Positions 38,172 to 46,373 of a DNA stretch of 63,186 nt are shown here, piece after piece. Both the position numbers and the translations under genes were made by a program. The stretch is from Hyphomicrobiales bacterium. GTDB lineage: Bacteria > Pseudomonadota > Alphaproteobacteria > Rhizobiales > Rhizobiaceae. Within the stretch, counting starts at the first letter, position 1. Each line of letters starts with the position of its first letter. The notes beneath the pieces were generated by a model. That model was not told the origin of the DNA and ran no database searches. It was given only the letters and a program-made list of their open reading frames with translations. The stretch is taken from assembly GCA_900474095.1 (NCBI GenBank), contig UCOA01000033.1, positions 1 to 63,186 on the forward strand, in the 5' to 3' direction.

Positions 38172-38648
38172 ATGTCCGCAGAGTCCGCAGAAATCGAAGC
38201 ACGCATCAAGGAACTGGGAATCATCCTGCCGCAGGCCGCGGCTCCTGCCGCCAACTATGTTCCCTTCGTCATCAGTGGGTCGCATCTCTATATCTCAGGC
38301 CAGTTGCCGATGGAAAACGGCAAGATTGTCATCACTGGGCATCTTGGTGACGGTGTCGATGTCGCGACAGGCCAGCGCGCAGCCGAACTCTGCGCCATCA
38401 ACATTCTCGCTCAGGCCAAGGCAGCACTCGGCGGCGATCTTTCGCGCATCCGCCGCGTCCTCAAGCTCAACGGCTTCGTCGCGTCCAAGCCGACCTTTAT
38501 CGAACAGCATCTGGTCATCAATGGGGCGTCCAACCTGATCGCCAAGGTTCTCGGCGACGCGGGTATCCATGCTCGCGCCGCGGTCGGCATGGCCGCCCTA
38601 CCCTTCAATGCCGCCGTCGAAATCGACGCCGTCATCGAAATTGCCTAA
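38172..38648 (+). CDS. RidA/YjgF-family protein
   Basis: A 158-residue member of the RidA (YER057c/UK114) family, whose best-known members deaminate reactive enamines and imines formed from amino acids. The sequence has NYVPFVISGSHLYISGQLPM and the C-terminal AAVGMAALPFNAAVEIDAVI. This subgroup (YjgF-like with an extra N-terminal region) lacks the classical Arg in the expected RVQVA context, so deaminase activity is not assured. The start at 38172 has GGAG seven bases before it. It is the first of four closely spaced plus-strand genes. Confidence 0.85.
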   Translation: MSAESAEIEARIKELGIILPQAAAPAANYVPFVISGSHLYISGQLPMENGKIVITGHLGDGVDVATGQRAAELCAINILAQAKAALGGDLSRIRRVLKLNGFVASKPTFIEQHLVINGASNLIAKVLGDAGIHARAAVGMAALPFNAAVEIDAVIEIA

Positions 38649-38663
38649 CGGAATCACATCTCC

Positions 38664-39389
38664 ATGAAAGACCTTACCTGGCTGACGGCGCAGCCGGTCG
38701 CGCATCGCGGCTATCACGATATGAACTATGCCATCTGGGAAAACACGCTGTCGGCCTTTTCCCGGGCGGTGGAGCACGGCTTCGCCATCGAATGCGACCT
38801 GCAATATACGGCAGACAGCGTGCCCGTCATTTTCCATGATGACGACATGCAGCGCTTGTGCGGCATCAAGGGCGATATCCGCGAAAAAACCGCCGGCGAA
38901 CTCGGACTGGTCGCCATCGGCGGCACCGCCGACAAAGTGCCGACCCTCGGCCAGCTTCTGAGATTGGTAAAGGGACGGGTACCGCTGATCCTCGAACTCA
39001 AGGGCCGCAAGGGCGACGACGAGGGCTTTGCCGACGCGGTGTTGGAAACGCTGGAGGGCTACGAAGGCCATGTCGCACTGATGAGCTTCGATCATTGGCT
39101 GCTGAAGGACCTAAAGGCCCTAGACCCACGCTACCCGCTGGGTCTGACGGCGGGTGGCAATCAACCGGAGTCCTTCTTCATTCACGAAGAAGCGATGCAG
39201 CTCGGTCTTGATTTCATTTCCTATTTCTATGGAGATTTGCCAAATTCGTTCATCACCAAGGAGCGCTCCCTTGGCCGACCGATTCTAACCTGGACTGTGA
39301 GGGACCAGGCTGGCGCGGATCACACCTTCAACCATGCCGATCAGATGACGTTCGAAGGCTTTGATCCGAACGAAAGGCTTACCGCTTAG
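38664..39389 (+). CDS. Glycerophosphodiester phosphodiesterase family protein
   Basis: A 241-residue TIM-barrel enzyme predicted to hydrolyse glycerophosphodiesters to glycerol 3-phosphate and an alcohol. The catalytic set is intact: His14-Arg15 in PVAHRGYHD, Glu26 in WENTLSAF, Glu43 and Asp45 in IECDLQYT, and His58 in VIFHDDDMQRL. No signal peptide is present, so it is cytoplasmic. It starts 15 bases after ridA and ends 3 bases before the next gene. Confidence 0.9.
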   Translation: MKDLTWLTAQPVAHRGYHDMNYAIWENTLSAFSRAVEHGFAIECDLQYTADSVPVIFHDDDMQRLCGIKGDIREKTAGELGLVAIGGTADKVPTLGQLLRLVKGRVPLILELKGRKGDDEGFADAVLETLEGYEGHVALMSFDHWLLKDLKALDPRYPLGLTAGGNQPESFFIHEEAMQLGLDFISYFYGDLPNSFITKERSLGRPILTWTVRDQAGADHTFNHADQMTFEGFDPNERLTA

Positions 39390-39392
39390 AGA

Positions 39393-40586
39393 ATGACAGG
39401 CGAAGTCAAAATCCGCCTCGAAACGTCCTTTCAGGATATTTCGAAGGCGAGCTGGGACGGATTGGCAGGGGCCGCCAAGGGACAGCCTGGCGGCCTCTAC
39501 AATCCCTTCATTTCTCATGCCTATCTATCGTCGCTGGAGCAATCCGGTTCGGCAACCGCGGATACCGGATGGCTTGGCCAGCATCTGTTGATGGAGGGGA
39601 GCGACGGCAGTGTGGCAGGCGGCCTCATCTGCTATCTGAAAAACCACAGCCAGGGCGAATATGTCTTCGATCATGGTTGGGCCGATGCGCTTGAGCGGGC
39701 CGGCGGGCGCTACTATCCAAAATTGCAATGCTCGGTCCCCTTCACGCCGGCGGCTGGTCCGCGGCTCCTGAGTGCGGCGGATGCCGATACCGGCGCAGTT
39801 CGCGAGTCACTTGTGGCCGGACTGCAGGAACTGGTGCGGCGCCACAAGGTGTCGTCTGCGCATGTGACCTTCGTGCCGGAAGAGGAAATACCGACATTCG
39901 AGGACGCCGGTTTCCTGCACCGGACCGACCAGCAGTTTCATTTCGTCAACGATGGCTACGCTTCCCATAACGATTTCCTTGAAACGCTCGCTTCCCGGAA
40001 ACGCAAGGCACTGAAGAAGGAGCGCCGGACAGCGCTTGAACATGGCATCAGCATCGACTGGCTGACCGGCAAGGACCTGACCGAAAGCATCTGGGACCAG
40101 TTCTTCGCTTTCTACATGGATACCGGCAGCCGCAAGTGGGGCCGGCCCTATCTCACCCGCAAATTCTATTCGTTGATCGGCGAGCGTATGGCGGACGACA
40201 TCCTGCTCGTCATGGCCAAGCGCGACGGCCGCTATATAGCCGGCGCGATCAATTTCATCGGCAGCGACGCGCTTTACGGCCGCCACTGGGGTGCCATCGA
40301 AGACCATCCGTTCCTGCATTTCGAGGTCTGCTACCACCAGGCGATCGATTTCGCGCTTTCCAAAGGGCTGAAGCGCGTAGAGGCAGGCGCCCAAGGCGAA
40401 CACAAGCTGGCACGCGGCTACCTGCCGGTGACGACGCATTCGGCGCATTTCATTGCACATCCGGGACTGAAGCGAGCTGTCGCGGATTATCTCGAGCGCG
40501 AGCGGCGGGAAGTCGAGCAGATCGGCGACATCCTTGCCGATCACAGCCCTTTCCGCAAAGGTATGCGGCAGGAAATGGACGACTGA
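39393..40586 (+). CDS. FemAB/GNAT-like protein (DUF482, peptidogalycan biosynthesis family)
   Basis: A 397-residue protein of the DUF482 (PF04339) family, related to FemAB-type aminoacyl/acyl transferases with a double GNAT fold. Typical stretches are YNPFISHAYLSSLEQSG, the core ASRKRKALKKERRTALEHGI and the C-terminal RVEAGAQGEHKLARGYLPV with FIAHPGLKRAVADYLERER. The biochemical reaction is not known to me. It is tightly linked to the phosphodiesterase gene upstream (3 bases) and the HIT gene downstream (43 bases), suggesting one transcript. Confidence 0.85.
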   Translation: MTGEVKIRLETSFQDISKASWDGLAGAAKGQPGGLYNPFISHAYLSSLEQSGSATADTGWLGQHLLMEGSDGSVAGGLICYLKNHSQGEYVFDHGWADALERAGGRYYPKLQCSVPFTPAAGPRLLSAADADTGAVRESLVAGLQELVRRHKVSSAHVTFVPEEEIPTFEDAGFLHRTDQQFHFVNDGYASHNDFLETLASRKRKALKKERRTALEHGISIDWLTGKDLTESIWDQFFAFYMDTGSRKWGRPYLTRKFYSLIGERMADDILLVMAKRDGRYIAGAINFIGSDALYGRHWGAIEDHPFLHFEVCYHQAIDFALSKGLKRVEAGAQGEHKLARGYLPVTTHSAHFIAHPGLKRAVADYLERERREVEQIGDILADHSPFRKGMRQEMDD

Positions 40587-40629
40587 ACACGCTACGCTTT
40601 TGAAGAGACACTCAGGAGGAACATTCAAG

Positions 40630-41082
40630 ATGACCAGCGGCGCCTATGACAGTAGCAATATCTTCGGCAAGATCCTGCGCGGCGAAATTCCCGCGCAGAA
40701 GGTCTATGAAGATGACAACACCCTCGTCATCATGGATGTCATGCCACAGGCGGAAGGCCACATCCTGGTCATCCCGAAGACGGCATCCCGCAACATTCTC
40801 GACGCCGATCCGGCAACGCTTGGTCCCTTGATTGCCGTCGTCCAGAAGATCGCGATCGCGGCGCAGGAGGCCTTCGAGGCCGACGGCGTGACGATCATGC
40901 AGTTCAATGAAGCGCCTGCGGGCCAATCGGTGTTTCACCTGCATTTCCACGTCATTCCTCGTCGTGAGGGCGTACCGTTGCGGCCCCATTCCGGCGCCAT
41001 GGAAGACGGCGCGGTTCTTGCGGCAAACGCTGCGAAAATCAAGGAAGCCCTTGCAGGCTACAGCGCCGCGCGTCAAACCTGA
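40630..41082 (+). CDS. HIT-family (histidine triad) nucleotide hydrolase
   Basis: A 150-residue HINT-type protein. The triad HLHFHVIP (His103, His105, His107) is complete, and the N-terminal NIFGKILRGEIPAQKVYEDD matches bacterial HinT. Family members hydrolyse purine nucleotide phosphoramidates or acyl-adenylates; the physiological substrate here is unknown. AGGAGGAACATTCAAG gives a strong ribosome site for the ATG at 40630, so the longer frame overlapping the previous gene is not used. It is followed by a rhizobial intergenic repeat. Confidence 0.92.
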   Translation: MTSGAYDSSNIFGKILRGEIPAQKVYEDDNTLVIMDVMPQAEGHILVIPKTASRNILDADPATLGPLIAVVQKIAIAAQEAFEADGVTIMQFNEAPAGQSVFHLHFHVIPRREGVPLRPHSGAMEDGAVLAANAAKIKEALAGYSAARQT

Positions 41083-41093
41083 CGCGCAAAGGA

Positions 41094-41161
41094 CGCTGTA
41101 GCGCTTTGAAACCGCTGCATAATTTTGTCCTTCATCGATTCCGATCTAAGGAATTATGCAG
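41094..41161. repeat. Rhizobial intergenic palindromic repeat (TAGCGCTTT...ATTATGCAG type)
   Basis: After GCTGTAGCGCTTTGAAA, the arms CTGCATAATT...TCCTT and AAGGA-ATTATGCAG pair around CATCGATTCCGATCT. I recognise this as a short interspersed element common between rhizobial genes. It separates the HIT gene from azlD and may also act as a transcript end for both. Confidence 0.7.
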
Positions 41162-41170
41162 TAAGGCTTC

Positions 41171-41515
41171 TCAGAACCCCAGCGCGTACAGTCCCACGGC
41201 CAGGACGCCGATGGCCGTGGCGATACCGATCGCGGGTTTCTGTCTGGCGATGAAAAAGGCCACCGCGCCCGCGGCGACCGCCCCGAGACGTAGCCAGAGC
41301 GGCGACTGTTCGAGCACGCCTGTCGGGTAGAGAATGAGTTTAGCGATGACCGCCGCCACCAGCGCCGTCGCAACCGCCCTCACCCAGTTCAATGCTTCGG
41401 AATCCTCCTGCAGCCGATTGCCCGCCAGGACACCCAGCCAGCGCCAGATATCCGTCGCGAGCCAGCCTGCGATCGCTATGAACACGTAAGCCCACCAGCC
41501 TTCAAGAACGGTCAT
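41171..41515 (-). CDS. azlD: AzlD-family branched-chain amino acid exporter small subunit
   Basis: A 114-residue inner membrane protein with about four helices and the AzlD pattern (GWWAYVFIAIAGWLATDIWR, ILYPTGVLEQSPLWLRLGAV). With AzlC it forms an exporter that in other bacteria exports branched-chain amino acids or analogues. Its start overlaps the end of azlC by four bases, so the two are translationally coupled. Substrate is inferred from family only. Confidence 0.87.
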   Translation of the reverse strand: MTVLEGWWAYVFIAIAGWLATDIWRWLGVLAGNRLQEDSEALNWVRAVATALVAAVIAKLILYPTGVLEQSPLWLRLGAVAAGAVAFFIARQKPAIGIATAIGVLAVGLYALGF

Positions 41516-42252
41516 GCGCGGACCTCCTTGCGTTGACGCCAGCCGCGCTCAGCGAGCCAGGCAGCCGTCCCACCGCCGACGCCCGCCAGCAGGATGTCGA
41601 ACTCCGGTGCGAGCCAGTAGAACACCGGACCGGCGATGAGACCGACGACGAGGGCGACATAGATCACGGGATGGCGGGCAGAATTCCAGATCGAAACAAG
41701 AAAATAGACGGGCGTCAGAAAGAACAGGCAGCCCGCTACAAGCGGCGGAAACTCCGCCACGAAGCGGTATACGACGGCCACCAGCACCATATTGGTCAGC
41801 ACGAGCGTGATACCGAACCCGGCGAAAAACACGATCCGCCGCTCGCGCGGCACCGATTGCACCCGCTCCATCGCGAAAACCCATGCGGTGATCGCGACGA
41901 AATGCGAGAGGAACAGCAGGAGCCAGGTGGGCGTCTTCTCCGTGCGGATTTCCGGCACGAGGGCCGCCACCATCGGCATCAGCCGGATGGAGGACAGTGT
42001 TACCGCTATAAATGCTGTCAGGACGTTGGCGCCGCCGAGGATCGACGTGACCAGGATGACCTTGGCGGGCAGTGCCCAGACGGCGCCGACCATGAACACC
42101 ACCTGCTCGACCGGGACGCCAGCCTGCGCGGTAAAGGCGCAAAAGCCGACGAAGGACAGCATCAGGATGGATGCCGGCAGGCTGAAAATGCCCATCATGC
42201 CGGTCAGGAACCAATGCCGGGCAGAGCCGGCCATCTCGCCATTTTCCATCAA
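41512..42252 (-). CDS. azlC: AzlC-family branched-chain amino acid exporter large subunit
   Basis: A 246-residue polytopic membrane protein of the AzlC family (LIV-E transporter). Typical features are LSFVGFCAFTAQAGVPVEQV near the N-terminus and HFVAITAWVFAMERV in the middle, with about seven hydrophobic segments. An adjacent second ATG at 42249 is also possible. It forms a two-gene operon with azlD, just downstream of the clpA terminator on the same strand. Confidence 0.86.
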   Translation of the reverse strand: MMENGEMAGSARHWFLTGMMGIFSLPASILMLSFVGFCAFTAQAGVPVEQVVFMVGAVWALPAKVILVTSILGGANVLTAFIAVTLSSIRLMPMVAALVPEIRTEKTPTWLLLFLSHFVAITAWVFAMERVQSVPRERRIVFFAGFGITLVLTNMVLVAVVYRFVAEFPPLVAGCLFFLTPVYFLVSIWNSARHPVIYVALVVGLIAGPVFYWLAPEFDILLAGVGGGTAAWLAERGWRQRKEVRA

Positions 42253-42273
42253 AACATCCGCTGGTTCATGTCA

Positions 42274-42310
42274 TAAAAAAACAGTGCCGGACCATTCCGC
42301 CCGGCACTGT
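42274..42310 (-). terminator. clpA terminator
   Basis: On the minus strand ACAGTGCCGG and CCGGCACTGT form a 10-bp stem (42281-42310) followed by TTTTTTTATGA. It is a strong intrinsic terminator 20 bases after the clpA stop; the first azlC ATG lies just beyond. Confidence 0.9.
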
Positions 42311-42329
42311 GTCTCTATGTTACCGCCGC

Positions 42330-44852
42330 TTACTTCTTGCGCGGCACCTTCGGTACCGTGCGTCCCTTGCGGGGCGCTGCCGGAGCGACGGCGTCTCCCG
42401 GCTCCTCGGTTTTGGCAGCAGCCTTAACAGCCTTCTTCGGCTTCGCGCTGCCTTCCGGATCAGCACCGACAGTTTCCATTTCCTTCGGCTTTGCCGTCTT
42501 GGAAGACTTCCGTACCGGCGCGACGACCTCCGCCTTCGGCTTGATCCGCGCTGTTTCCGGAACAGAATCGAGGATCAAACCCTTGGTGCCATCGGCCTTC
42601 ACGCCGACAGTCACCTTGACGACACCACCCTTCTTCAGCTTGCCGAAGAGGATTTCGTCGGCCAGCGGCTTCTTGACGCTTTCCTGAATGACGCGCGCCA
42701 GCGGCCGCGCGCCCATCTTCTCGTCGTATCCTTTGTCGGCCAGCCAAGCGATCGCGTCCGGATGCAGGTCGAAGGTAACGTTGCGTTCGGCAAGTTGCGT
42801 TTCGAGCTGCATGACGAACTTCTGCACCACCTGGTGGATGACCGGCGTCGGCAGCGAGCCGAACGGGATCACCGCATCGAGACGGTTGCGGAATTCCGGC
42901 GTGAACAGCCGGTTCAGCGCCTCGATGTCCTCGCCTTCGCGCTTCGAGGAGCCGAAGCCGATCGCCGACTTGGCCATGTCCGACGCACCTGCATTCGTCG
43001 TCATGATCAGGATGACGTTGCGGAAGTCGATCTTCTTGCCGTTGTGATCCGTCAACGAGCCATGATCCATGACCTGTAGCAGGATGTTGAACAGATCCGG
43101 GTGGGCCTTCTCGATTTCGTCGAGCAGCAGCACCGAATGCGGGTGCTGGTCGATGCTGTCTGTCAAAAGCCCGCCCTGGTCGAAGCCGACATAGCCGGGA
43201 GGCGCGCCAAGCAGACGCGAGACCGTATGGCGCTCCATATATTCCGACATGTCGAAACGAATCAGTTCCACGCCGAGCGAGACTGCCAGTTGCTTTGCGA
43301 CTTCCGTCTTGCCGACGCCGGTCGGACCGGAGAAGACATAGGAGCCGATCGGCTTGTTCGGTTCGCGAAGGCCGGCGCGCGCCAGTTTGATCGCCGACGC
43401 CAAAGCTTCGATCGCCAGGTCCTGACCGTAGACGACCGAGCGCAGTTCCTTTTCCAGATTGGCGAGGACGGTCTCGTCATCCTTGGAAACGGTCTTGGGC
43501 GGAATACGGGCCATCGTCGCGATCGTCGCTTCGATCTCCTTCTCGGTGATCAGCTTGCGCCGCTTGTTCTGCGGCAGCAACATCTGCGCGGCACCCGTCT
43601 CGTCGATCACGTCGATCGCCTTGTCCGGCAGCTTGCGGTCGTTGATGTAGCGGGCCGAAAGCTCGACGGCTGACTTGATTGCCTCGTTCGAGTATTTCAG
43701 CTTGTGATAATTCTCAAAATACGGCTTCAGGCCCTTCATGATCTCGATAGTATCGGGGATCGTGGGTTCGTTGACATCGATCTTCTGGAAGCGACGGACA
43801 AGTGCCCGGTCCTTCTCGAAGAATTGACGATACTCCTTGTAGGTGGTCGAACCGATGCAGCGGATAGACCCGGAGGACAGAGCCGGCTTCAACAGGTTGG
43901 AGGCGTCCATGGCGCCGCCCGAGGTCGCCCCGGCGCCGATCACTGTGTGAATCTCGTCGATGAACAGCACAGCTCCGGGATAGTCTTCCAGTTCTTTGAC
44001 GACCTGCTTCAGGCGCTCTTCGAAGTCACCACGATAGCGTGTGCCGGCCAAGAGCGTGCCCATGTCGAGCGAAAAGATCGTCGCGTCCTGCAATGCTTCC
44101 GGCACCTTCTTCTCGACGATGCGCTTGGCGAGCCCCTCGGCGATGGCCGTCTTGCCGACGCCGGGGTCGCCGACATAGAGCGGGTTGTTCTTCGAACGGC
44201 GGCACAGGATTTGGATCGTGCGATTGACTTCCGAATGGCGACCGATGAGCGGATCGATCTTGCCGCCCTTGGCCTTCTCATTCAGGTTGATACAATAGGC
44301 TGTCAGTGCATCCTGCTGTTTCTTCGGTCCAGCTTCGTCCTGCTCACGCGAAGGCTTCTGCTCGGATTCCGACTCATCGGCACCGCGCGGGGTCCGTGTC
44401 TCTGACGAGCCAGGCCGCTTGCCGATGCCGTGCGAAATGAAATTGACCGCGTCGTAACGGGTCATCTCCTGCTCCTGCAGGAAATAGGCGGCATGGCTCT
44501 CTCGCTCGGCGAAGATCGCAACGAGGACGTTGGCCCCCGTCACTTCCTCGCGACCCGACGATTGAACGTGAATGACCGCCCGCTGGATAACGCGCTGAAA
44601 ACCCGCCGTCGGTTTGGAATCCTCGTCATACCCCGTGACCAGGTTGCCGAGCTCATTGTCGACATAGTCTGATACCGTCTTGCGAAGGCTGTCGAGATTG
44701 ACGTTGCACGCGCCCATGACCGCCGACGCATCGGCATCGTCGATCAGTGCCAGCAGCAGGTGCTCCAGCGTGGCATATTCGTGATGGCGCTCATTGGCCA
44801 GCGTCAGAGCCTGGTGCAGCGCCTTTTCGAGGCTGGTTGAAAATGTTGGCAC
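42330..44852 (-). CDS. clpA: ATP-dependent Clp protease ATP-binding subunit ClpA
   Basis: Hsp100 unfoldase that feeds substrates to ClpP. The 840-residue protein has the Clp-N repeat domain (LEKALHQALTLANERHHEYA), AAA module 1 (Walker A GDPGVGKT at 228-235, Walker B VLFIDEIHTVIGAG), and AAA module 2 (Walker A GPTGVGKT, Walker B VLLLDEIEKAHPD). About 75 C-terminal residues are an Ala/Lys/Pro-rich tail ending PKVPRKK, longer than in E. coli ClpA but seen in rhizobia. Its partner adaptor clpS lies 9 bases upstream. Confidence 0.97.
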   Translation of the reverse strand: MPTFSTSLEKALHQALTLANERHHEYATLEHLLLALIDDADASAVMGACNVNLDSLRKTVSDYVDNELGNLVTGYDEDSKPTAGFQRVIQRAVIHVQSSGREEVTGANVLVAIFAERESHAAYFLQEQEMTRYDAVNFISHGIGKRPGSSETRTPRGADESESEQKPSREQDEAGPKKQQDALTAYCINLNEKAKGGKIDPLIGRHSEVNRTIQILCRRSKNNPLYVGDPGVGKTAIAEGLAKRIVEKKVPEALQDATIFSLDMGTLLAGTRYRGDFEERLKQVVKELEDYPGAVLFIDEIHTVIGAGATSGGAMDASNLLKPALSSGSIRCIGSTTYKEYRQFFEKDRALVRRFQKIDVNEPTIPDTIEIMKGLKPYFENYHKLKYSNEAIKSAVELSARYINDRKLPDKAIDVIDETGAAQMLLPQNKRRKLITEKEIEATIATMARIPPKTVSKDDETVLANLEKELRSVVYGQDLAIEALASAIKLARAGLREPNKPIGSYVFSGPTGVGKTEVAKQLAVSLGVELIRFDMSEYMERHTVSRLLGAPPGYVGFDQGGLLTDSIDQHPHSVLLLDEIEKAHPDLFNILLQVMDHGSLTDHNGKKIDFRNVILIMTTNAGASDMAKSAIGFGSSKREGEDIEALNRLFTPEFRNRLDAVIPFGSLPTPVIHQVVQKFVMQLETQLAERNVTFDLHPDAIAWLADKGYDEKMGARPLARVIQESVKKPLADEILFGKLKKGGVVKVTVGVKADGTKGLILDSVPETARIKPKAEVVAPVRKSSKTAKPKEMETVGADPEGSAKPKKAVKAAAKTEEPGDAVAPAAPRKGRTVPKVPRKK

Positions 44853-44861
44853 GTCAGTTCC

Positions 44862-45215
44862 TCATTTCTTTTCCATGACGCATTGCAGCGGGTGCTGATG
44901 CTGGCGGGCGAAATCCATTACTTGCGTCACTTTGGTTTCGGCAACTTCGTACGTGAAGACCCCGCATTCACCCACACCGTGATTGTGAACGTGCAGCATT
45001 ATCAACGTCGCCGCCTCGCGGTCCTTCTGGAAAAAACGCTCCAGGATATGGATCACGAATTCCATCGGTGTGTAGTCGTCGTTCAAAAGCAGTACGCGGT
45101 ACAGGCTTGGCTTCTTGGTCTTCGGCTTTGTCCGAGTGATGACAGACGTGCCGCGGTTGGCATTGCCCCCATCCCCGTCGCTGTCTTTTTGCATCCGGAC
45201 CGGCATGGCGATCAT
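44862..45215 (-). CDS. clpS: ATP-dependent Clp protease adaptor ClpS
   Basis: Adaptor that brings N-end rule substrates to ClpA. The 117-residue protein has a disordered N-terminus and the ClpS core ([20 protein letters not shown]). His residues in [20 protein letters not shown] and the substrate-pocket residues are conserved. Alternative ATGs at residues 4 and 8 are possible. The gene pairs with clpA in one operon, the standard alphaproteobacterial arrangement for the clpA-linked ClpS. Confidence 0.95.
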   Translation of the reverse strand: MIAMPVRMQKDSDGDGGNANRGTSVITRTKPKTKKPSLYRVLLLNDDYTPMEFVIHILERFFQKDREAATLIMLHVHNHGVGECGVFTYEVAETKVTQVMDFARQHQHPLQCVMEKK

Positions 45216-45400
45216 TCTACTTCATTCCCTTGTCCAGCCGCAAATGCTTGGGAGGTATTCACGGCCTGCTTGTGACACATAATCTAGTGGTTCTTTTCCG
45301 GATTTTAAGGCTGTTCTCCTGCACTGCAATCATATTTGCGTCATGGAGCACAAGATTGACCAACTTTCTTGGGCTGCCAATCGGCGAGATCCCATGCAGG

Positions 45401-45438
45401 CAACAAAAAACCGGCCGCGGGTGCGCGCGGCCGGTTTT
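45401..45438 (-). terminator. Phasin gene terminator
   Basis: On the minus strand AAAACCGGCCGCG and CGCGGCCGGTTTT form a stem of about 13 bp with a tight loop, followed by TTGTTG. It starts 28 bases past the phasin stop. Confidence 0.85.
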
Positions 45439-45465
45439 CAGAATTTGATGTGTGACCCGAAGGCC

Positions 45466-45825
45466 TTAAGCTGCGGCAGCGGTAGCCGACTTGACGGCAG
45501 CCGTCGCCTTGGCGACCGGTGCTTCGTACGGCTTGTAGGCGTCCTTGGCGAGATCGGCGTACATTTCGCCAATTTTCGTGGCTTCGGCGATATAGCCTTC
45601 GTAAGCAGACTTGACGTAGCTGGTCTGCAGTTCGAAAGCAGCTTCGACGCTCTTCACGGTGGTGATCTTCTCGACGTGAGCAACGCTGTCTTCAAACGCC
45701 TTCTTGGAATAGTCGGCGGCTTCGGTGGCGATCGCCTGGAAAGCCTTTGTCAACGCTGCATAGCTCTTCAACATCGTATCCATCGTTTCTTTGCTTTTCT
45801 TGTTTGCATCTTCGAAATTGAACAT
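45466..45825 (-). CDS. Phasin family protein
   Basis: Small amphipathic helical protein of 119 residues, the type that coats polyhydroxybutyrate granules. The sequence is almost all helix-forming, with MFNFEDANKKSKETMDTMLK, the phasin-like repeat AFELQTSYVKSAYEGYIAEA and an Ala-rich tail. It has no signal peptide. An AGAGGAGCAG site precedes the ATG. It is monocistronic with a strong promoter containing two TGC-N3-GCA motifs, which supports a role tied to PHB metabolism. Confidence 0.9.
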   Translation of the reverse strand: MFNFEDANKKSKETMDTMLKSYAALTKAFQAIATEAADYSKKAFEDSVAHVEKITTVKSVEAAFELQTSYVKSAYEGYIAEATKIGEMYADLAKDAYKPYEAPVAKATAAVKSATAAAA

Positions 45826-45862
45826 CAGGCTGCTCCTCTTTTTGACGCCTTACAACGATACC

Positions 45863-45908
45863 ACTTTATGTGCACTGCACAATAAAGTCAATGTATACGT
45901 GCAATGCA
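45863..45908 (-). promoter_or_regulatory. Phasin promoter with two PhaR-like operators
   Basis: On the minus strand TTGACT (45891-45886) and TAAAGT (45868-45863) are 17 bases apart, a good housekeeping promoter. The spacer contains TGCAGTGCA (45879-45871), and TGCATTGCA (45908-45900) lies just upstream of the -35 box. Both fit TGC-N3-GCA, the half-palindrome bound by the PHB-responsive repressor PhaR/AniA. Confidence 0.7.
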
Positions 45909-46068
45909 ATAAAACACTGTTATTGCAACAGCTTGATGAAAAACAGCGGAAGTGGAGCACTTTGTGGAAAAAATAAATAAAAGAATGAATAAAAGTATGA
46001 CTTTACGAAAAAACCCGGCTGAATATTAGGGCCGGGTCTAAAAGGAAAAACTCAACTGTAACGAGCAG

Positions 46069-46272
46069 TCAGAGGTCGATGTCGAGAATGGCCATCGAAA
46101 AGTTGTAGGACAGCTCGCCATCTTCCTCATCGCGGAAGACAACGCCCAGAAACTCATCGCCGAGGTAGACTTCGGCGGATTCGTCCTTTTTCGGACGCGC
46201 CTTGATGACCATCGACTGGTTGAAAGTACGCTTGAAATAGGCTTCGAGCTTTCTGATTTCTTCGGGATTCAA
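46069..46272 (-). CDS. DUF3126 family small protein
   Basis: A 67-residue protein conserved in Alphaproteobacteria, of unknown function. The sequence is acidic and has EEIRKLEAYFKRTFNQSMVI and AEVYLGDEFLGVVFRDEEDG. The start is set at a TTG (46272) because GGAG lies seven bases upstream and the family begins with (M)xPEEIRKLEAY. The next ATG upstream in this frame would add a long unrelated Cys/Arg-rich segment. It follows cysE by about 100 bases on the same strand. Confidence 0.85.
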   Translation of the reverse strand: MNPEEIRKLEAYFKRTFNQSMVIKARPKKDESAEVYLGDEFLGVVFRDEEDGELSYNFSMAILDIDL

Positions 46273-46373
46273 GTCTTTTCTCCATGGCGGGTTTGATTTG
46301 CGCCGCTTCTTGCACGCGGCCTCAAGCGGTGTAAACCCCTTGTCTCCACCGCCAGCCGACAATCCGCTGCAAA

